A stretch of 64,000 nt of DNA from JAFGCN01 sp964547015 (GTDB lineage: Archaea > Aenigmatarchaeota > Aenigmatarchaeia > QMZS01), in contig CAZJKT010000003.1 in NCBI GenBank assembly GCA_964547015.1, forward strand, positions 3,049 to 67,048, written 5' to 3'. The number at the start of each line of letters is the position of its first letter. Position 1 is the first letter of the stretch. A program made the translations under genes and the position numbers. The notes below the pieces were generated by a model that was not told the origin of the DNA, did not search any database, and saw nothing but the letters and a program-made list of their open reading frames with translations. Positions 1 to 8,238 of this stretch are shown piece after piece.

Positions 1-514
1 CAATATTTTTGGAAAGCTCTTTTAAGGACAAAGAAATCTGCCTCATCTCATCCTTAAAGGCGGTAAGAAGAATCTGGGCCTGAACCGAAAGGCTGTTTAG
101 CCTGTTGAAGGTATCGGTCAGCCTCTCATGAAGCTTTTCCGGGTCTTTTTCAAGCCTAAGGTGCACCAGCATATCTCCCAATAGTTTTTTGGATGATTGG
201 GTGTAGTTTGAGCGGCTGGTCTTTATAATATCTGTAATGTCGCGCTTGTTCTCAAGAATTATGGGCTGGATTTCGCGCTCATCAATAAAGTCAAAACGGT
301 CAATAAGCCTGTTAAAAAGGGCAATAAATCGTTTCCTTTGCGCCTCAAGCCCGCTATTGAACCCCTCAACCTGCAGGAGAGTCCTTTCGGACAGGTAGGC
401 CTCAACATCCTCAAGAGGAATCTTTTTTTGGGGGCAAAACTCCCGGCTTTTTTTAGGGGTCTCGGGCGCAGGCTTATTTTTGCCGCCCCCAAACAATTTT
501 TTTAGAAAAGACAT
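1..514 (-). CDS. Partial coiled-coil-like protein of unknown function, truncated by window edge
   Basis: An open frame runs from an ATG at 512-514 to the left edge without a stop, giving 171 codons. It begins MSFLKKLFGGGKNK, a short basic/glycine-rich start, followed by a long charged, Leu/Ile-heptad-like alpha-helical region (for example ILENKRDITDIIKTSRSNY) that predicts coiled coil. No transmembrane segment or catalytic motif is visible. It is divergent from rpl21e, 48 nt apart. I do not recognise the family; its C-terminus lies outside the window. Confidence 0.7.
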   Translation of the reverse strand, partial: MSFLKKLFGGGKNKPAPETPKKSREFCPQKKIPLEDVEAYLSERTLLQVEGFNSGLEAQRKRFIALFNRLIDRFDFIDEREIQPIILENKRDITDIIKTSRSNYTQSSKKLLGDMLVHLRLEKDPEKLHERLTDTFNRLNSLSVQAQILLTAFKDEMRQISLSLKELSKNI

Positions 515-562
515 AACTTATATGCAAAAAAACGCACTTATTTATTTTAATCTCCAAAGATT

Positions 563-853
563 ATGGCGCGAAAAGGTCACGGTAAAATCAGCAAGTCAAG
601 GAATAAGCTGATTCGGAGGTTTAGAAAAGAAGGCATTACAAAATACTTAAAAGAGCTTGAAATAGGCCAAAAAGCGGTTATTGACCTTGATTCCTCATCG
701 CAAAACTACCCTCACCCAAGGCACCAGGGCCTTATAGGAGAGGTTATAGAGAAAAGAGGGCGGGCCTTTGTGCTCAAAGTCAGAACAGGGGGCATGTATA
801 AAAAGATAATTGCCACCCCGGAACACATAAAATCGCTTCCCGAGCAGAAATAG
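563..853 (+). CDS. rpl21e: Large ribosomal subunit protein eL21
   Basis: 96 aa, the normal length for archaeal eL21, a small basic protein of the large subunit that binds rRNA. The basic N-terminus (MARKGHGKISKSRNKLIRRF), the YPHPRHQG segment and the SH3-like strand region GLIGEVIEKRGRAFVLKV are family hallmarks. It starts at an ATG about 20 nt behind an A/T box (about 536-548) with no Shine-Dalgarno, fitting a leaderless mRNA. It is followed by rpoF and a DUF655 gene, an order common in archaea. Confidence 0.95.
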   Translation: MARKGHGKISKSRNKLIRRFRKEGITKYLKELEIGQKAVIDLDSSSQNYPHPRHQGLIGEVIEKRGRAFVLKVRTGGMYKKIIATPEHIKSLPEQK

Positions 854-969
854 CTTCTTTATGCCTTATCCGCAGGCTGGATTCTTGCTGTTTTAAGCTT
901 AATTTTGAGGTAAAATCAGGCAATTAATTCCGGACACGGCAAAAAGGCTCTAATTTAAATTTACCTACT

Positions 970-1296
970 ATGATTATGAAAATAAGCAGCAAAGCGGGAA
1001 TTACCGATGCCGAAGCCTTAAGGATACTTTCAGACAAGATGAAAAAAAGAGAGCTTACCTTTGAGCAGCAGGCGGCGTATGACTTTCTAAAAAATGTAAC
1101 TAAGATTGACGAGGAGGATGCAAAAAAGCTTCTTGAAGAGCTTGCCCCACTCAACCTTGAGGACGGGCAGAAAATAAATATAATAAATGCGCTTCCTTCA
1201 GATGAAGCAACGCTAAAAGCAATTCTTAAGGATGAAAAGGAAATAAAAAAGGAAGACCTCACAAAAATCCTTGATATTGTAAGGAAGTACCTCTAA
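970..1296 (+). CDS. rpoF: DNA-directed RNA polymerase subunit Rpo4 (Rpb4/RpoF)
   Basis: 108 aa, matching archaeal Rpo4. This subunit pairs with Rpo7 to form the polymerase stalk, acting in open-complex formation and RNA binding. The helical pattern with TDAEALRILSDKM at the N-terminus and the C-terminal HRDC-like half (LPSDEATLKAILKDE, then a helix ending in VRKYL) is typical. The start is either ATG 970 or ATG 976; the latter sits better relative to the A/T box at about 951-962. The eL21-RpoF-DUF655 order supports the call. Confidence 0.92.
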   Translation: MIMKISSKAGITDAEALRILSDKMKKRELTFEQQAAYDFLKNVTKIDEEDAKKLLEELAPLNLEDGQKINIINALPSDEATLKAILKDEKEIKKEDLTKILDIVRKYL

Positions 1297-1385
1297 TTCG
1301 CCAAAATTCTCCGTTTCAGGAGGCAGAGGCTTTACTCTGATTAGGGATATATATAAAATCAGGCTAATTATTAAATGAGGCTATT

Positions 1386-1922
1386 ATGAGAGAGAGAAAA
1401 ATACTTGTGCTGGACTACCTTCCAAACGGCTACCCCGGAATGAAAAAAATTGAGCCAATTATACAGGGCATCGGCCTTAACCATTTTGCCCTCCTTGAGC
1501 TTGTATCCGGGGTAAAGGTATCGCCTGGAGATGAGGTTTTGCTTTCCGATGAGGAAACGGTCAAGGGCATAAGGCGAAAGCTTCAGGAAAAAGACCTTAC
1601 AAACTTCGCAAAAAGCCACCTTGAAGACAGGCTTGCCGAGATTATAAAAAAAAGGGAACCTGAGTTTGTTAGCTTTTTTAATAGGGCGACAAGGCTTTCA
1701 ATTCGGACTCACCAGCTTGAGCTTCTGCCCGGAATAGGAAAAAAGCACATTCAGGTAATCTTAAAAGAGCGAAAAAACCCTTTCACTTCATTTGAGGATA
1801 TAAAAAAGCGGGTCGGCATGACTGTTGAGATAGAGAGGCTTATTGCAAAGCGGATTGTGCTTGAGCTTAGGGGGGAGGAGAAAAACAACCTGTTTATTGC
1901 GCAAAAGCCGAAAATACTCTAA
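1386..1922 (+). CDS. DUF655 family protein, putative RNA/DNA-binding (OB-like plus HhH)
   Basis: 178 aa. The N-terminal half (ILVLDYLPNGYPG, then GDEVLLSDEE) matches the archaeal DUF655 family. The C-terminal half has a helix-hairpin-helix (LELLPGIGKKHIQVIL, about residues 113-128) followed by FTSFEDIKKRVG, as in nucleic-acid-binding HhH modules. In many archaea this gene lies between rpoF and the 16S rRNA dimethyltransferase ksgA; here no ksgA follows. The exact function is not known; an RNA-related role is inferred from neighbours and HhH. Confidence 0.88.
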   Translation: MRERKILVLDYLPNGYPGMKKIEPIIQGIGLNHFALLELVSGVKVSPGDEVLLSDEETVKGIRRKLQEKDLTNFAKSHLEDRLAEIIKKREPEFVSFFNRATRLSIRTHQLELLPGIGKKHIQVILKERKNPFTSFEDIKKRVGMTVEIERLIAKRIVLELRGEEKNNLFIAQKPKIL

Positions 1923-2007
1923 AGTCAAATACTATCCCTAGAGTCCCCATGTAATATATTTTATAAAAACGAAGAGTATTTATATAAGTATATACTATTA
2001 TAGTTAG

Positions 2008-2442
2008 GTGGTTAATGTGGAATGCTATGTTGAAGAAATGAAGTTGGGCGAATTAAAAGACCTTGCTTACAATACGGCAGGTTGTGTGAAAGGGTATGCT
2101 AAAAATATATATCCTCAAGCTAACCGTGCTATGGACAATGTGCTTGCCTATGGAGCGAGACATCCGATAATTCCTGTAACATTATTAGTGGCACCTTTAT
2201 TTGTAGGTGGGGTTGGAGCTGAGGTGAATTTACAGGCAACACCCGGCGAGCCCAGCAGTATAATCATTGTAAATGATACCATTGCAACGGAGGCATTAAG
2301 GCATAGAGAAGAGGCAATAGAAGCATTGGAGCTTTTTTTGGCTGAGGATTTTGGTCCGGGACATGCTGGAAAATACTGTGCTATAGGGATGTATATATTT
2401 GGTGGTGCTTATCTTTTGCATAAAGGTATAATAAGACATTAG
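2008..2442 (+). CDS. Orphan protein with two predicted membrane segments
   Basis: 144 aa, not recognised. Hydrophobic stretches at about residues 52-72 (PIIPVTLLVAPLFVGGVG) and 121-138 suggest two membrane spans enclosing a mostly acidic loop. A GTG start at 2008 is used because a strong TATA box (tttatataag, about 1979-1988) lies 25 nt upstream, ideal for a leaderless mRNA; the first in-frame ATG is at 2038. It occupies the place where ksgA might be expected and converges on the 535-aa gene. Confidence 0.6.
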   Translation: MVNVECYVEEMKLGELKDLAYNTAGCVKGYAKNIYPQANRAMDNVLAYGARHPIIPVTLLVAPLFVGGVGAEVNLQATPGEPSSIIIVNDTIATEALRHREEAIEALELFLAEDFGPGHAGKYCAIGMYIFGGAYLLHKGIIRH

Positions 2443-2464
2443 AAATTCTCTGATTGATTGCTAT

Positions 2465-4072
2465 CTACTTCCCGACACCCGCGCCCCCTACGAGATATCC
2501 CACAAGCACCGCATAAAAGTCGCCGCCTACTGTCGCAAGGTAGGGTGTTGCAATACGGTCCGCAAAGTTATGCTCATAGTTTCCCCTCACTCTGGAGAGG
2601 GCAAAGCCAAACTCAAAGAGGTTATCTATGAGGGCCCATTTTTTATTGAGGGAGGAGCTTATGTTTGCAAGAGCCATACCTCCCTTTTTGCCTTCCACCT
2701 CCTTCTTTTCTTCCTTCCACTTAGCAATAAGGTCTTCTATGTGCTTTTTTGCGGATATGCCGCCCGATGAGCTAATCCCAAGAATCTGATCCACATAGTC
2801 CTCAAACTCTTTTTGGAGGGCCTTTAGGTGCAAGAGCAGGACGAGGAGTGCATTTTGGCTGTAAAACCACATCTTAAGGGAGTAAGTTACATCCTCCATT
2901 TCCGTGCCGTCAGGAAGCTTGATTACAACGCGGTTATGCTTGGTCCTCATAAGCACATAGTACATTCCGTCAGGCTTAAGCCAACCGCCATCATCGCAGA
3001 TTTCATTAACTTTTTCCTGCACCCAGGCCTCATCAATCCAGGGGTGTATCTTTTTGAGGCCGTCTTTTTCGTCAAAAATAAGTTTTTTCTTTATAAAATC
3101 ATCATAGGGGTCTGTTGAGAACTTTGTGTTTTTCCTCTTCTTATCCTGATTTTTCCCAAATTCCATGCTCCCTGTGCGGCCTACAATCCCCACCATCCCC
3201 TGCCATGACCACAGTTCAGTGTCGTTTGATGAGACTGCCTGACCCATGGAGTGAAAAGCGGAAGAATATCTTGACATCCGCGCCCCGGGGGAGGACAGGG
3301 TGTCTTCAAAAAGCTTAAACTTTGCAATAGTTGGCTTTAGCCAGTTTCGGTACTCATCTATGCTTTTTTCCCTTGCGTTTATGAGGCTCTGCAAATTTTC
3401 GCACCGCTTCTCAACTTCTGCCCCAAAAAGATCGTTTTTCCAGTTCAAGTAAAGCCTCTGCTTTGTTGAAAGGACTACTGCCTCCGCTCCGGATACTTTC
3501 AAGCTGTCTCTGATTTTGTCAACCTTTACTTCTGACTTTGTGTCATCGCGGTCCCCTAATTTGATAAAGTCAGAAATCATTGTCGGCCACCTCACGACCA
3601 TCTGCTTAATTGAATTTGCCCCGGTCGAAATATCCACCTCATCAATAAATATTGCTCTTAGGGAATGCTCATCATCAGTCTTAATCATCTTCAAAAATTC
3701 CTTATATTTGCGGAAATCATGGTTAAGAAGCTCAAAATCCGCAATTGCCTGAGACACCGAACCCATTCCCTGCTTTATTTTTCCTTCCAATTCATCCTTT
3801 TGCCTTTGGGTGAGGTTGTAATATCCCTGGTCCACAGGGGAAACATCAATTGTTTCATAGACTTTTTGCACTTCGTAGCCTTTGTTTCCTAAAAAGCTTG
3901 GGTATCCCATGAATAAATTTGTCCCCTGGCCTTTTGGGAGGGTGAAATTAAATTCTTCATCCTGGCCTAAAGGGGCTACAGCAATTAAATGCCCTATATG
4001 TTTCATACCCACACCACCTAAGTCTTCCAGCAGCTTAAATAAACTGTCGGTGTCGGATTGGGTTGCGGCCAT
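2465..4072 (-). CDS. Large protein of unknown function, 535 aa
   Basis: A 535-aa, soluble-looking protein with no motif I recognise. Charged helical stretches (about residues 95-130 and 415-460) could form coiled coils. A glycine-rich C-terminus (VGYLVGGAGVGK) ends the chain; its GAGVGK tail resembles a P-loop fragment but lies at the very end with no following helix, so I do not call an NTPase. The start ATG lies about 20-25 nt behind an A/T box (about 4090-4100). A small membrane protein precedes it on the same strand. Function unknown. Confidence 0.75.
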   Translation of the reverse strand: MAATQSDTDSLFKLLEDLGGVGMKHIGHLIAVAPLGQDEEFNFTLPKGQGTNLFMGYPSFLGNKGYEVQKVYETIDVSPVDQGYYNLTQRQKDELEGKIKQGMGSVSQAIADFELLNHDFRKYKEFLKMIKTDDEHSLRAIFIDEVDISTGANSIKQMVVRWPTMISDFIKLGDRDDTKSEVKVDKIRDSLKVSGAEAVVLSTKQRLYLNWKNDLFGAEVEKRCENLQSLINAREKSIDEYRNWLKPTIAKFKLFEDTLSSPGARMSRYSSAFHSMGQAVSSNDTELWSWQGMVGIVGRTGSMEFGKNQDKKRKNTKFSTDPYDDFIKKKLIFDEKDGLKKIHPWIDEAWVQEKVNEICDDGGWLKPDGMYYVLMRTKHNRVVIKLPDGTEMEDVTYSLKMWFYSQNALLVLLLHLKALQKEFEDYVDQILGISSSGGISAKKHIEDLIAKWKEEKKEVEGKKGGMALANISSSLNKKWALIDNLFEFGFALSRVRGNYEHNFADRIATPYLATVGGDFYAVLVGYLVGGAGVGK

Positions 4073-4107
4073 AAGTATAGTAGTTTAGCCTAAAATAAAA
4101 CAAGGGC

Positions 4108-4458
4108 TTAAAATAAAAGCCAGTAAAGTCCAAGGAAGGTGGAAAAAAGCCCCAAAAAAGCCCCAAGAAGGGTAAATCCTTTAGGCTGCCAGTCACTGCC
4201 CGCAGGAAACTTCGTAACCATGAAAATTCCAAATAAGAACAGGAAAAGCCCCAAGAGCTTTTTAATGATAGTTGCCCATCCGATAAAATGGACCAGAAGC
4301 CATAGTGAAAGGGCAATTACTGCAAACGCAAAAATCATGAGGCCCCAAGCATGCTGGTCGCCCTTGGTTTTGTGCGAAGGGTAGCCCTGCCCGAAAAATA
4401 TTTTTAGCAGGACGAAAAACGCAACTGCGAGGAGAAGCGCAAAAAGGATTTCAATCAT
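4108..4458 (-). CDS. Small integral membrane protein, function unknown
   Basis: 116 aa with about four hydrophobic segments (residues about 3-22, 41-62, 66-84 and 96-115) separated by short loops; one loop holds a charged KTKGDQHAW stretch. There are no recognisable catalytic residues. It is 35 nt upstream of the 535-aa gene on the same strand, so the two may be cotranscribed, and both lie downstream of lysS. Confidence 0.65.
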   Translation of the reverse strand: MIEILFALLLAVAFFVLLKIFFGQGYPSHKTKGDQHAWGLMIFAFAVIALSLWLLVHFIGWATIIKKLLGLFLFLFGIFMVTKFPAGSDWQPKGFTLLGAFLGLFSTFLGLYWLLF

Positions 4459-4562
4459 AATTAAATAACTTTAGGGATAATATATCTGCATACCTGAGCA
4501 AAGCGCATAGGGTTACAAGCAGGGATATTGTGGCGGAGAGGAAATACTATAGGCTGGGCGAA

Positions 4563-6089
4563 TTAAACCCCTTTCAGCCTCTCAATAACCCTTTCTTTGC
4601 CCAGAAGCTTGACCAAAATGCCAAACCTCGGACCCCTTTCTTTATCTATTAGGATTTTGTACAAGAGCCCAAAAATCTCTTTTGGAGGAAATCCTGAGGA
4701 TTTTATCAAGCTATAGGTTTCATTCAAAATTTCTTCCTCGTCCTCAAGCCCGGAAATCTTCTCGGCGATTGACATCAAAAGCGGGCGGTATTCCTCGTCG
4801 ATTTCAGCCGGCGCCTCGTTAAACGAGATTTTGACTTCATCGGGAGCATATTTTTCAAGCCACATTTTCACTTTTTCAACCCTCAACTTGGCAAGCTCAA
4901 AGTCCGTTTCGTTTGGATACCCGCTCTTCTTATCTAAAAGTTCCTTAATTTTGCCTTCAAGCTTCTCCGGGGCGACAGTTTGGATAACGGAAACCAACTC
5001 CGAAAAAGGCAGCCTTACCGGGCACTTTTCAAAAGGTGTAATTCTGCTAAGTTCGTACCGCCGAATTGTTTCCTCATCAGCCTTTGCCTCCCCGTAAAAC
5101 GCTTTCTCAGCGGCGTCAAAGCTGTCATAAATTCCGTAAATGTCCGTGTCGAAGGGCACGAAAATCGCCTTTTTGAGGCGCTGGGTGTACATAAACCTAA
5201 TGGCTTCCGGCTCGAAAATCTCGAGAAGGTCGCTTATTGTGGCGATGTTTCCTTTGGATGAGGACATCTTCTCGGTCTGGCCTTTCAAGTAGATAAACTC
5301 ATACATCGGCCCAACGGGCGGCTCGTAGCAGAAAATCTCCTTAGAAACAATAACCGAAGTATCCCATGAGCCGCCGCTTGCCTTGTGGTCTTTTCCTGAG
5401 CTCTCAAAATCCACCCCAAAAAAAGCCCACCTGCTCGGCCAGTCAACCCTCCACTTTAATTTTACAATACCTGTCTTTCTAAAGTCGATTTTGTTTGAAA
5501 AGCCGCAGTCGCAGGAATATTCTATTTCATAACCGCCAAGGTATTTTGTGTAGGTAGAGTCCCTTTTGCATTTCTCGCAGTATAATTCAATCGGGAGCCA
5601 ATCCTCAGCCAAATCCTCCTTTCGCCGCCTGTTTAGGATTTCCTTGATTAGCTCGGTTTTTTCAAGTGCGAGCTTCACGTTTTCCGCAAAAGTGCATTTC
5701 TCGTAAAGCTCGGTCGCCGAAAGATACTCCATCTCAATGCCTAAAATCTTCATTTCCGCCTCCATTTTCGCCTTGAAGTGGTTGGCATATGAGCTGTGGC
5801 AACCGAATGGGTCGGGAACCTTTGAGACGGGCTTACCTATGTGCTCCTCAAAGCTTTTGTCCACTCCTTTTGGCACCTTTCGGAACCTGTCAAAATCATC
5901 CCATATATACTGGAAGCGAGACTTTTTGCCGAGCTTTTGGAGGGAGAGGTGGACGAAAAGCTGGGTCATGACTTCCCTTGCGTTCCCTATGTGGACGACG
6001 CCTGAAGGGGTTATCCCGCTCTCTACAACAAATTCATCCTTCTTTCGGGTTTTAGCGATTTCCTTCGCAAAATTGTCCGCCCAGTGCAT
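4563..6089 (-). CDS. lysS: Lysyl-tRNA synthetase, class I
   Basis: 508 aa, the usual length for class I LysRS, which charges tRNA-Lys in many archaea and some bacteria. The class I HIGH-like motif is HIGN at residues 33-36 within SGITPSGVVHIGN, and the KMSKS loop is KMSSSKGN at about 276. A Cys set (CEKC, then CDCG, about residues 170-195) is a zinc-knuckle-like insertion seen in the family. The start ATG is shared with a divergent promoter region (6090-6139). Confidence 0.97.
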   Translation of the reverse strand: MHWADNFAKEIAKTRKKDEFVVESGITPSGVVHIGNAREVMTQLFVHLSLQKLGKKSRFQYIWDDFDRFRKVPKGVDKSFEEHIGKPVSKVPDPFGCHSSYANHFKAKMEAEMKILGIEMEYLSATELYEKCTFAENVKLALEKTELIKEILNRRRKEDLAEDWLPIELYCEKCKRDSTYTKYLGGYEIEYSCDCGFSNKIDFRKTGIVKLKWRVDWPSRWAFFGVDFESSGKDHKASGGSWDTSVIVSKEIFCYEPPVGPMYEFIYLKGQTEKMSSSKGNIATISDLLEIFEPEAIRFMYTQRLKKAIFVPFDTDIYGIYDSFDAAEKAFYGEAKADEETIRRYELSRITPFEKCPVRLPFSELVSVIQTVAPEKLEGKIKELLDKKSGYPNETDFELAKLRVEKVKMWLEKYAPDEVKISFNEAPAEIDEEYRPLLMSIAEKISGLEDEEEILNETYSLIKSSGFPPKEIFGLLYKILIDKERGPRFGILVKLLGKERVIERLKGV

Positions 6090-6139
6090 AATTTTAATGG
6101 AAATTTATGTAAAGGTATTTATATTCTTAATAGTTGATT

Positions 6140-6664
6140 ATGGTGTTTCAACCAAAAGAATTCTTAGTGACAGCAAGCATAGCAGTAGTTCTGGCAATTT
6201 TCATATTTCTGGGAACTTCCATTTTGCACGAGAAGCAATATCCCGCCTCTGGCTGCACCTGGCTTGATATATACGCCGTCCAAAACTCACAGACTCCCGA
6301 AGAGTGTAATCTGGCAGGAGGAGTTTGGATAGATAACCCCAGCAGAGGGTACTGCAGCGAAGATGATCTATGCGTAAGGCTTCAGCAACTTGAAGCAGAA
6401 GATTACCAAAAGACAACCCGGCTTTTCCAGATAATCTTTGGGATTATCGCAATAGTAATCGCCAAGGCATTCGTGACCCCAACAACCCCCAAAAAAGGCA
6501 TAATGTGGGGCGGAATATTGGCAATAGCAATTGCAATAGCAAACTTCGGGGCATTATTCCTGCTTCCTCTATTTATGTCCGGAACCCTCCTGATTGCCTT
6601 AATTTGGGGAGGGTACAGTCTAGATAAGGAGAAAAAGCCAAAAAGCCGCTGGAAAAAGAAATAA
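6140..6664 (+). CDS. Membrane protein with Cys-containing external loop, unknown
   Basis: 174 aa from ATG 6140; a TTG at 6134 is possible but less likely. A signal-anchor-like helix (about residues 8-29) is followed by a loop of about 65 residues with four cysteines, including CTW, ECN and YCSEDDLC, then three more hydrophobic helices (about 92-108, 119-137, 139-157) and a very basic tail (KKPKSRWKKK). The Cys loop probably faces outside and may form disulfides. Family not recognised; divergent from lysS. Confidence 0.65.
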   Translation: MVFQPKEFLVTASIAVVLAIFIFLGTSILHEKQYPASGCTWLDIYAVQNSQTPEECNLAGGVWIDNPSRGYCSEDDLCVRLQQLEAEDYQKTTRLFQIIFGIIAIVIAKAFVTPTTPKKGIMWGGILAIAIAIANFGALFLLPLFMSGTLLIALIWGGYSLDKEKKPKSRWKKK

Positions 6665-6709
6665 CCCGCAAAAGACATTCTATTTTAATTTTTTACAGTA
6701 TAGTAGTTT

Positions 6710-7066
6710 ATGGAAGTGCAATCTAGTGTTAGTGGTATCCTGGTAACATACAGTCTTATCCGAAATCATGAGGAATATGATACCCATATATTATACCATG
6801 TGGATTTGCTAATAGGGGCTGAAGATAAATTAGTGACCTATGCGCAAAACCTCGCAAGAGCAAGAGGCGACACAATGGAAATTCAGCTGAAGAAAGAAAC
6901 CATTGTCCCTAAAGGCAGGGGCACGATTTGTTCAAACATGCCCTCAGAACAGGCAATTGTTATGAGTGTCAAGGGCGAACTTGAAAGATCCCTGGATTAC
7001 CTCTGGGAAGCCGCAGGAATACTATATGGGTTGCCTATCGAGGTCCACCGAGTTGACGCTAAATAA
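6710..7066 (+). CDS. Orphan soluble protein, 118 aa
   Basis: Small soluble alpha/beta protein with no recognised motif. It begins MEVQSSVSGILVTY, and the second half reads as a helix (GELERSLDYLWEAAGIL). A TATA-like box (ttacagtatagtag, about 6693-6706) immediately precedes the ATG. It is one of several 110-160-aa orphan genes scattered singly between housekeeping genes here. Coding potential is supported by the promoter and lack of overlap; function unknown. Confidence 0.6.
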   Translation: MEVQSSVSGILVTYSLIRNHEEYDTHILYHVDLLIGAEDKLVTYAQNLARARGDTMEIQLKKETIVPKGRGTICSNMPSEQAIVMSVKGELERSLDYLWEAAGILYGLPIEVHRVDAK

Positions 7067-7080
7067 GCCTTCCTTAAATT

Positions 7081-7527
7081 ATGGCACAAAATCCAAGGGT
7101 TGGCGTAGGTGTGCTGATTCTAAAGGGTGGAAAGGTTCTTTTGGGGCGACGACACGAGGATCCAAAGAAAGCCGACAGCGAGCTTCACGGGGAAGGCACG
7201 TGGACCTTGCCTGGCGGAAAAGTCGAATTTGGCGAAAAACTGGCAGAAACCTGCGTTCGGGAGGTTTTTGAGGAAACAGGGCTTAAGATTACTGAAAACG
7301 CCCTTGAATTGATTAATGTGTCCGACGATATCCTTCCGGATGCCCATTTTGTGACGGCAGGGTTTCTTTGTAGGGATTTTGAGGGCGAGCCAAAAGTTCT
7401 TGAGCCGGACGAAATCACGGAATGGAAGTGGTTTTCGATTGAGCGGCTTCCAAAGCCACTTTTTGGCCCAAGCAGAAAGCTCCTTGAGGCGTTTATCTCA
7501 AGAAGGGACAAATCAGAGCTCGTGTGA
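7081..7527 (+). CDS. Nudix hydrolase
   Basis: 148 aa. The Nudix box (G-x5-E-x7-R-E-x2-E-E-x-G) is intact: GGKVEFGEKLAETCVREVFE followed by ETGL, about residues 43-66, giving the Glu cluster that binds Mg2+ to hydrolyse a nucleoside diphosphate linked to another moiety. VGVGVLILKGGKVLLGRR at the N-terminus resembles MutT/ADP-ribose pyrophosphatase-like sanitising enzymes. Substrate cannot be told from sequence. It lies 14 nt after the preceding orphan and may share its transcript. Confidence 0.9.
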   Translation: MAQNPRVGVGVLILKGGKVLLGRRHEDPKKADSELHGEGTWTLPGGKVEFGEKLAETCVREVFEETGLKITENALELINVSDDILPDAHFVTAGFLCRDFEGEPKVLEPDEITEWKWFSIERLPKPLFGPSRKLLEAFISRRDKSELV

Positions 7528-7560
7528 AGTATATATAATACTCACAACAAGTAGTAATTT

Positions 7561-7911
7561 ATGGCAGGGAGAAATAGTCCTCCGGTGGTAAATTTTAAAG
7601 AGGAATCTGACGAGTTTGTAGACCCTTGGGGCATTCAAACCTATCTGGGTGTTACCTACCGCATCCGCTGTTCCTCAGAAGATTTGCCCTGTAGGGAAGT
7701 AGTTGGCACCTGCCTGGAGGTAAATTCTAAGACCTACCGAGAAGCATATGGATTGGCTTCAGACGCATATGACGTCGCCCTGAAAATGAGGGAAGAGATC
7801 CGGTTTGACATAAGGGCGTATGCAGCTAAGGAAACCAGAAAGAAGCTCTCCCCCGACCAGGTGGGTTTGGAACAATTCACTCCCCATACAGAAGGACAAG
7901 TTGCCCATTAA
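7561..7911 (+). CDS. Orphan soluble protein, 116 aa
   Basis: 116 aa, unrecognised. It is hydrophilic with three cysteines (YRIRCSSEDLPCREVVGTC) and a helical region (EAYGLASDAYDVALKMREE). A TATA-like stretch (gtatatataatac, about 7524-7537) sits about 25-30 nt upstream of the ATG, so it has its own promoter. The gene ends 21 nt before the intron-bearing tRNA-Arg. Confidence 0.6.
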   Translation: MAGRNSPPVVNFKEESDEFVDPWGIQTYLGVTYRIRCSSEDLPCREVVGTCLEVNSKTYREAYGLASDAYDVALKMREEIRFDIRAYAAKETRKKLSPDQVGLEQFTPHTEGQVAH

Positions 7912-7932
7912 AATTAAGCGGTGTTCTATTAT

Positions 7933-8195
7933 GGGCCCGTGGCTCAGCTTGGATAGAGCGTCTGGCTTCGGTGAAGGCTTTTATTTCCCAAAAGAAAAGC
8001 TTTCAGCTAAAAGAAAGGGAGATTCGTCGCTTCGCGACCTATAACTTTCTAAGGCTTTGAAGAAACCAGAAGGTCAGCGGTTCGAATGAAGCCTTTTCTT
8101 GCAAGAAAAGTCCTCAACGCAAAAAGAAGCAGATTCGTCGCTTCGCGACTAATACTACTGCTGATTTGGCTAAATCGAGAATCCGCTCGGGCCCA
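7933..8195 (+). tRNA. tRNA-Arg(UCG) with two introns (anticodon loop and T loop)
   Basis: Exons fold as a normal 75-nt tRNA. Acceptor GGGCCCG/CGGGCCC with discriminator A (8195); D arm GCUC/GAGC with A20, an Arg identity base; anticodon stem UCUGG/CCAGA; loop C-U-UCG-G..A; T stem AGCGG/CCGCU. Intron 1 (7972-8064, 93 nt) is at the canonical 37/38 site. Intron 2 (about 8086-8180, 95 nt) interrupts the T loop near positions 58-60; a short repeat (gaat) at both ends leaves the exact cut ambiguous by 1-3 nt. Both introns contain the hairpin gtcgc-ttc-gcgac. No CCA is encoded. Confidence 0.88.
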
Positions 8196-8238
8196 TGTTT
8201 TTGCTTAGGGATATTAATCATTTTGCCCGAATTCCATT

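Noticed and set aside
259..492. 77-aa basic minus-strand frame
   Set aside because: Out-of-frame shadow of the partial protein read from ATG 514.
7820..8044. 74-aa open frame across tRNA-Arg
   Set aside because: It overlaps the tRNA exons and intron and the 3' end of the 116-aa gene in another frame; the tRNA explains the conservation.
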